From Bacteroidales bacterium UBA4360 (lineage in GTDB: Bacteria > Bacteroidota > Bacteroidia > Bacteroidales > UBA932), in NCBI GenBank assembly GCA_002393945.1, contig DGSO01000028.1, forward strand, positions 209,338-273,337: a DNA stretch of 64,000 bases, read 5' to 3'. A model generated the notes under the pieces. The model was not told the DNA's origin and did no database searches. It worked only from the letters and a program-made list of their open reading frames with translations. How positions within the stretch are numbered: the first letter of the stretch is position 1; every line of letters begins with the position of its first letter. The translations under genes were made by a program, and so were the position numbers. This document shows positions 60,661 through 64,000 of this stretch, one piece after another.

Positions 60661-60756
60661 AATAAGCGACAGTTGCAAGTACAGCCCAATGTTGAGGTTG
60701 GAGAAGTAGCTATATATAACCCTGACGATACTATTCGTCTGGAGGTCCGACTGGCC
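60661..60756 (+). pseudogene. RhuM-family N-terminal remnant
   Basis: The frame encodes EVGEVAIYNPDDTIRLEVRLA, resembling the N-terminus of virulence RhuM-type proteins (an xIxIY...IxLEVRLE pattern normally followed by TVWLTQ). The match ends exactly where the 51-bp repeat array begins, so the gene seems to be truncated by or fused to the array. The match covers only about 21 residues. Confidence 0.4.
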
Positions 60757-60763
60757 AAAACAA

Positions 60764-60945
60764 CCCTAACCGTGTCCAAATGCCGCAAAAACACACGGTT
60801 GGACACCAAAACCGCCCTAACCGTGTCCGAATGCTGCAAAAACACATGGTTTGACACCAAAACCGCCCTTGCGGTGTCCGAGTGGTGCAAAAACACGCGG
60901 TTTGACACCAAAACCACCCTAACGGTGTCAGAGTGGTGCAAAACG
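60764..60945. repeat. 51-bp tandem repeat array, about 3.6 copies
   Basis: Units start at 60764, 60815, 60866 and 60917 (exactly 51 bases apart), each beginning CCCTAACCGTGTCC or a near variant and ending GACACCAAAACC. Within a unit GGTGTC and GACACC are complementary, so each can fold. Units are contiguous without spacers, so this is not CRISPR. Because 51 is divisible by three, both strands stay open through it. The unit is related to the repeat inside aroB. Confidence 0.88.
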
Positions 60946-61061
60946 AGTGTGTGCGGTTTATCCAGCCGCCTTCAGGCGGCCCGTGGTATTCCCCCTCCGA
61001 GATTTCGTCGGGCTTACGCCCTCCGACATCTCGCCCGCCTGCGGCGGGCTTGCCCAAACAA
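60946..61061. other. Non-coding stretch with small G+C-rich hairpins
   Basis: Contains CCGCC/GGCGG (about 60967-60980), GGGC/GCCC pairs and CCCGCC/GGCGGG (about 61034-61048), with CCTCCGA-type motifs repeated. It resembles intergenic repeat debris; no gene is visible. Confidence 0.5.
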
Positions 61062-61102
61062 AAAAATATAGACGCTCAAGCAAGCTTGGCGTCTATATTT
61101 TT
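61062..61102. terminator. Terminator downstream of tRNA-Ser
   Basis: AAAAATATAGACGC (61062-61075) and GCGTCTATATTTTT (61089-61102) form a perfect 14-bp stem, A/T-rich at the base. Read on the minus strand it ends the tRNA-Ser transcript. Confidence 0.75.
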
Positions 61103-61107
61103 CCGTT

Positions 61108-61199
61108 TGGCGGAGGGGACGAGATTCGAACTCGTGGTACAGAATAACCCGTACGGCAGTTTAGCAAACTGCTGGTTTCAGCCACTCACCCACCCCTCC
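61108..61199 (-). tRNA. tRNA-Ser (GCT anticodon)
   Basis: The minus strand folds as a class II tRNA: acceptor GGAGGGG/CCCCTCC, anticodon stem GCAGT/ACTGC with loop TTGCTAA (anticodon GCT), long variable arm GTAC/GTAC, T-arm ACGAGTTCGAATCTCGT. CCA is encoded, unlike in the tRNA-Leu of this window. A TATCTTTG box lies upstream at 61243-61250. Confidence 0.94.
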
Positions 61200-61220
61200 G
61201 GGAATGATGTTCCTGAAACT

Positions 61221-61250
61221 CCCGCGAAATAATGCGGGACTGCAAAGATA
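61221..61250 (-). promoter_or_regulatory. tRNA-Ser promoter and leader hairpin
   Basis: TATCTTTG on the minus strand (61243-61250) is followed by CCCGC/GCGGG (61221-61238) in the 5' leader. Confidence 0.5.
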
Positions 61251-61291
61251 CGAAAAAAGTCTCAATCCGCAAGAGTTTCGGATTTATTTTC

Positions 61292-61299
61292 TAAATTTG
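61292..61299 (+). promoter_or_regulatory. TAAATTTG promoter of the YhhN-like gene
   Basis: The box is 24 bases upstream of the ATG at 61324 and decides that start over upstream in-frame ATGs, which lie in the tRNA region. Confidence 0.6.
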
Positions 61300-61323
61300 C
61301 TGCACTACATAAATACACTGATT

Positions 61324-61998
61324 ATGAAAGCCGCCAAATTCTGGACAGTCCCGGGACTGTTTTTCCTTATTGCTGCAACACTTAACCTCGTGGGTCGTTT
61401 CGTGGGAAACGCCGTGCTGGCAAGTGCCGTAAAGCCGCTTCTCATGCCGTTGCTGGCCATTACAGCCATATGCGCAGCGGGGGATATCAATAAGAAAGAA
61501 ATCCGCATTCTCGTTCTTGCACTCATCCTTGGATGCATCGGGGACGTTTTTCTTATCTATGACGGGTTCCTGATGTTCGTATTCGGAATGGTAGCCTTCC
61601 TTGCCGGCCACATCTGCTACATGTGCCTCTTTGGCGGAAAGTCCTGGAAGGGCTTCACGGCAAAGACGTGGATTCCGGCAATCATAGTGATGGCTGCAAT
61701 CGTGGCCGTCCTTATCATGCTCATCGGCGTAAAGGGCGCCCTGCTGGTTCCCATGTGCGTTTACGGCTTTGCCCTCATGCTCCTGATGTTCAGCGGCCTT
61801 TGCGGAGTCATAAGAGAAAGGACCGCCCCCTGGTGGATAATCCTTGCGGGAACGGTCCTGTTCACATTCTCCGATGCGCTTATCGCCATCGGCACCTTTG
61901 GCGGAGACTTCGCCGGACGCGAATTCGTGGTGATGCTCACCTATATCGCTGCCCAGACGCTCCTGGCCATCGGCGCTGTACGTCTTGCACGAAATTAG
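61324..61998 (+). CDS. YhhN/TMEM86-family membrane protein (possible lysoplasmalogenase)
   Basis: A 224-residue inner-membrane protein with about eight hydrophobic segments. Family features are LALILGCIGDVFLIYDG with its Gly-Asp, FVFGMVAFLAGHICYM with the conserved His, and FTFSDALIAIGTF with a conserved Asp. Relatives include mammalian lysoplasmalogenase (TMEM86B), and some Bacteroidales make plasmalogens, so lysoplasmalogen hydrolysis is plausible. The bacterial function is not proved. It converges with pheS, with one repeat element between the stop codons. Confidence 0.85.
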   Translation: MKAAKFWTVPGLFFLIAATLNLVGRFVGNAVLASAVKPLLMPLLAITAICAAGDINKKEIRILVLALILGCIGDVFLIYDGFLMFVFGMVAFLAGHICYMCLFGGKSWKGFTAKTWIPAIIVMAAIVAVLIMLIGVKGALLVPMCVYGFALMLLMFSGLCGVIRERTAPWWIILAGTVLFTFSDALIAIGTFGGDFAGREFVVMLTYIAAQTLLAIGAVRLARN

Positions 61999-62025
61999 AT
62001 TTCTCGACTTCGCTCGAAATGACAG
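61999..62025 (-). repeat. Dispersed TGTCATTTCGA element between two stop codons
   Basis: Read on the minus strand it starts CTGTCATTTCGAGCGAAG and ends CGAGAAAT. It fills exactly the space between the TAG of the YhhN-like gene (ends 61998) and the stop of pheS (begins 62026). Third member of the family at 691-759 and 14524-14554. Confidence 0.75.
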
Positions 62026-63060
62026 TTACACCTCCGTTGCGGTGGCAAATTCGGAGAGGAAGCGCATGTCGTTTTCGAAGTAGTGGCGGAGGTCATTCAC
62101 CTGCCACTTGAGCATTGCGATGCGCTCTACACCCATGCCGAAGGCAAAGCCGCTGTACTGGGCGGGGTCGATTCCGCTGGCCTTGAGCACGTTGGGGTCT
62201 ACCATTCCGCAGCCCATGATTTCCAGCCAGCCTGTGCCCTTGCAGATGTTGCAGCCCTTGCCGTGGCAGATGTTGCAGCTTACGTCCACCTCTGCCGACG
62301 GCTCCGTGAACGGGAAGTAGCTGGGCCTCATCCTTATCTCAGTCTCCGGGCCGAACATTTCGCGGGCGAACAGCAGGATAGCCTGCTTGAGGTCTGCGAA
62401 GGTCACGTCCTTGTCGATATAAAGACCCTCCACCTGGTGGAAGATGCAGTGTGCACGGGCCGATATGGCCTCGTTGCGGAACACCCTGCCGGGGCACACA
62501 ACGCGGATGGGGAGCGGCTGGCTCTCCATTGTGCGCACCTGTACAGAAGAAGTGTGTGTGCGGAGAAGCAGCGGGTTAAGATGCCCCGTGCTCACGAAGA
62601 AAGTGTCCTGCATTTCACGGGCGGGGTGGTTCGGAGGGAAGTTGAGGGCCTCGAACACATGGTAATCGTCCTCGATTTCCGGGCCTTCGGCCACGTCGTA
62701 ACCGAACTTGCGGAAGATTTCCACAATCTGCTGCCTGACGATTGAAACCGGATGGCGGGAACCAAGCGGCTGGGGGTCTCCCGGCATGGAGAGGTCTTCC
62801 TTGGGCATGACCTCTGCCGCAGCCTCCTGAGCCTGCTCCTTGAGTTCTTCAATCTTTGCAAGGGCCTGCTTCTTGAGCTCGTTGAGCTTCTGGCCGTATT
62901 CCCTCTTGAGTTCCGGAGCAACTGTGCGGAACTCTTCCATCAGTGCAGTGATTTCACCCTTTTTTCCAAGGAAACGGACGCGGGCCTCCTCGGCCTCTTT
63001 CTGTGAACTTGCCTTGAGTTCACCCAGCTCCTTGAAAATTTTGTCAATAGCTTCTTTCAT
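62026..63060 (-). CDS. pheS: Phenylalanine-tRNA ligase alpha subunit
   Basis: Catalytic subunit charging tRNA-Phe, 344 residues. An N-terminal coiled coil (about 1-85) is followed by the class II core: RHPVSIVRQQ, motif 2 GRVFRNEAISARAHCIFHQVEG and motif 3 GFAFGMGVERIAML. A CNICHGKGCNICKGTGW insertion gives a four-Cys zinc-type site seen in a subset of PheS. The start is the ATG at 63060; an in-frame ATG 30 bases upstream overlaps the previous gene. pheT is not in the window. Confidence 0.96.
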   Translation of the reverse strand: MKEAIDKIFKELGELKASSQKEAEEARVRFLGKKGEITALMEEFRTVAPELKREYGQKLNELKKQALAKIEELKEQAQEAAAEVMPKEDLSMPGDPQPLGSRHPVSIVRQQIVEIFRKFGYDVAEGPEIEDDYHVFEALNFPPNHPAREMQDTFFVSTGHLNPLLLRTHTSSVQVRTMESQPLPIRVVCPGRVFRNEAISARAHCIFHQVEGLYIDKDVTFADLKQAILLFAREMFGPETEIRMRPSYFPFTEPSAEVDVSCNICHGKGCNICKGTGWLEIMGCGMVDPNVLKASGIDPAQYSGFAFGMGVERIAMLKWQVNDLRHYFENDMRFLSEFATATEV

Positions 63061-63070
63061 AAGGTATGAA

Positions 63071-63475
63071 TTATTTTTTCCTTTTTTCACGTGCTTTTCT
63101 GGCCCTTTCTCCGCCGGCCTTCATGTATCTTTTCCACTGGGCCTCGTTGAAGATGCGCTTGTAGGTTGCGTCGATCTTTTCCATCCACTTGTCCCTTACA
63201 TCGGCATACAGGTCTGTGTTTTCCACTTTGGATTTCTGCATGATGTCCATCTCCTCGCTCATTGCCCTGAAGTCATGGGTGAGGGTGGAATCCACGTAGA
63301 ACTCCTGCCAGTATTCGAGGTCCAGAAGCTCTGAGAGCCTCTTTACCTCCTTGTCGATGAATTCCATCATCTGCTTTTCCTGCTGCTCCTTAGTCTGGGG
63401 CTGATTCTGGGCTCCAAGGCTTGTACTGCCAATCATTAAGGCAGTAAAAAGACAGAACAAACGATAAAATTTCAT
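63071..63475 (-). CDS. Small secreted helical protein of unknown function
   Basis: A 134-residue protein with a signal peptide (ends LGAQN, about residue 22) and a helical, highly charged mature part (KEQQEKQMMEFIDKEVKRL, KWMEKIDATYKRIF) ending in a basic tail (REKRKK). It lies 10 bases upstream of pheS in the same direction. The start at 63475 is chosen because an earlier in-frame ATG gives a poorer signal. No family recognised. Confidence 0.72.
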   Translation of the reverse strand: MKFYRLFCLFTALMIGSTSLGAQNQPQTKEQQEKQMMEFIDKEVKRLSELLDLEYWQEFYVDSTLTHDFRAMSEEMDIMQKSKVENTDLYADVRDKWMEKIDATYKRIFNEAQWKRYMKAGGERARKAREKRKK

Positions 63476-63535
63476 ATATTTGCACATTATTATAGCTTAC
63501 AAAATTACGCAATTAATCGAAAAAGCGCAAAAACG
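63476..63535. promoter_or_regulatory. Divergent promoters before the right-hand gene
   Basis: TAATTTTG on the minus strand (63500-63507) faces the secreted protein and pheS; TATATTTG on the plus strand (63475-63482) faces the dipeptidase. Confidence 0.55.
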
Positions 63536-64000
63536 ATGAGAAAAACCTTCTTCAAGGCCCTTGCTGTTGCAGCCTCCATGGCTCTTTCTCTCCAGGAAGG
63601 CAATACTTGTACCAATGTGATTGTTACGTCAGGAGCAAGCAAAGACGGCTCTGTCCTGGTGTCTTATGCGGCAGACTCCCATTATCTTTTCGGGGAGCTG
63701 TATTATCATCCGGCCGCAGACTGGCCCGCAGGCACGATGCTCAAGATATACGACTGGGACACAAACCGTTACCTTGGCGAGATAGAGCAGGTTCCCCATA
63801 CCTACCAGACTGTAGGCAACATGAACGAGCACCAGGTCATAATCACTGAGACCACCTGGGGCGGCCGTCCCGAGCTTGAAGACAAGAAAGGCGGAATCGA
63901 CTACGGTTCTCTCATCTACATTGCCCTTCAGCGTGCAAAGACCGCCCGCGAGGCCATCGACGTCATCGTGGAGCTTGCAAACCGCTACGGCTACGCTTCC
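63536..64000 (+). CDS. C69-family dipeptidase (partial, C-terminus outside window)
   Basis: The first 155 codons of an exported peptidase with no stop before the window edge. A signal peptide (FFKALAVAASMALSL) precedes EGNTCTNVIVTSGASKDGS, where the Cys is the N-terminal nucleophile expected in C69 (PepD-like) dipeptidases after processing. VSYAADSH, PHTYQTVGNMNEHQV and ETTWGGRPEL are further family features. It should act in the periplasm on dipeptides. Confidence 0.88.
   Translation, partial: MRKTFFKALAVAASMALSLQEGNTCTNVIVTSGASKDGSVLVSYAADSHYLFGELYYHPAADWPAGTMLKIYDWDTNRYLGEIEQVPHTYQTVGNMNEHQVIITETTWGGRPELEDKKGGIDYGSLIYIALQRAKTAREAIDVIVELANRYGYAS

Noticed and set aside
60612..60941. Repeat protein on the minus strand (HHSDTVRVVLVSN units)
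   Set aside because: It is only the 51-bp array read in an open frame; no start context, and the array also stays open on the other strand.
60764..60945. Possible CRISPR array
   Set aside because: Units are contiguous and all parts of the unit repeat, so there are no unique spacers and no cas genes nearby.
61204..61323. N-terminal extension of the YhhN-like protein
   Set aside because: The 40 extra residues run through the tRNA-Ser upstream region and lie upstream of the promoter box at 61292.

Overview
The window looks like a chromosomal segment of a Bacteroidales bacterium, probably an uncultured gut lineage with moderately high G+C. The grounds are the repeated TAnnTTTG promoter boxes placed very close to start codons, the general lack of Shine-Dalgarno sequences, a SusC/SusD glycan-uptake locus, a FeoA-FeoB fusion, an ECF sigma factor followed by a membrane/beta-barrel protein, and Bacteroidetes-type malate dehydrogenase and TPR/HTH membrane regulators. 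The genus is inference.

Layout. 1-2171: an MMPL/RND-type exporter running off the left edge. 2251-7433: an ENPP-like phosphodiesterase lipoprotein, a NagB-like/LmbE fusion, an intact glucosamine-6-phosphate deaminase and an oxidoreductase, which together suggest amino-sugar catabolism. 7465-11227: a periplasmic 5'-nucleotidase, a secreted unknown and a Bro-N protein. 11293-15445: tRNA-Leu and a shikimate cluster aroB - aroD/aroA fusion - aroC. 15643-19652: ComM-like ATPase, ispE, a lipoprotein and tsaE. 19678-23067: a suf Fe-S operon with a PnuC-like transporter inserted between sufB and sufC and a very short SufD. 23089-37435: a polysaccharide utilisation locus (membrane regulator, SusC, SusD, multi-CBM lipoprotein, GH16, CotH-like protein, GH3) whose enzymes point to beta-glucan (laminarin or mixed-linkage glucan). 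37438-42073: EnvC-like and TPR proteins, diverging from an ECF sigma factor and its partner. 42149-50897: PPTase with a tiny upstream ORF, mdh, nrdD-nrdG, feoAB, queH, fabG. 50966-56945: nhaA, regulators, a Hanks-type kinase and lipoproteins.

56985-59513 is an AT-richer accessory patch: a promoter, a strongly folded RNA of about 205 nt ending in a T-tract, a protein of unknown function, a PD-(D/E)XK nuclease-like protein and two small proteins (one Cse60-like). It is followed by decayed DNA (an ion-channel pseudogene with one amber codon, a RhuM-like remnant, and a 51-bp tandem repeat array). tRNA-Ser, a YhhN protein, pheS, a secreted unknown and a partial C69 dipeptidase finish the window.

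Two dispersed repeat families are visible. One is a 51-bp unit that forms a non-coding array at 60764-60945 and also lies in frame inside aroB at 12039-12120. The other is a roughly 30-bp TGTCATTTCGA...GAAATCTCC element found in frame inside the MMPL gene, across the aroA stop codon, and between the stop codons of the convergent yhhN-like and pheS genes. The best candidates for something undescribed are the folded-RNA/nuclease patch and the frame-preserving 51-bp repeats.
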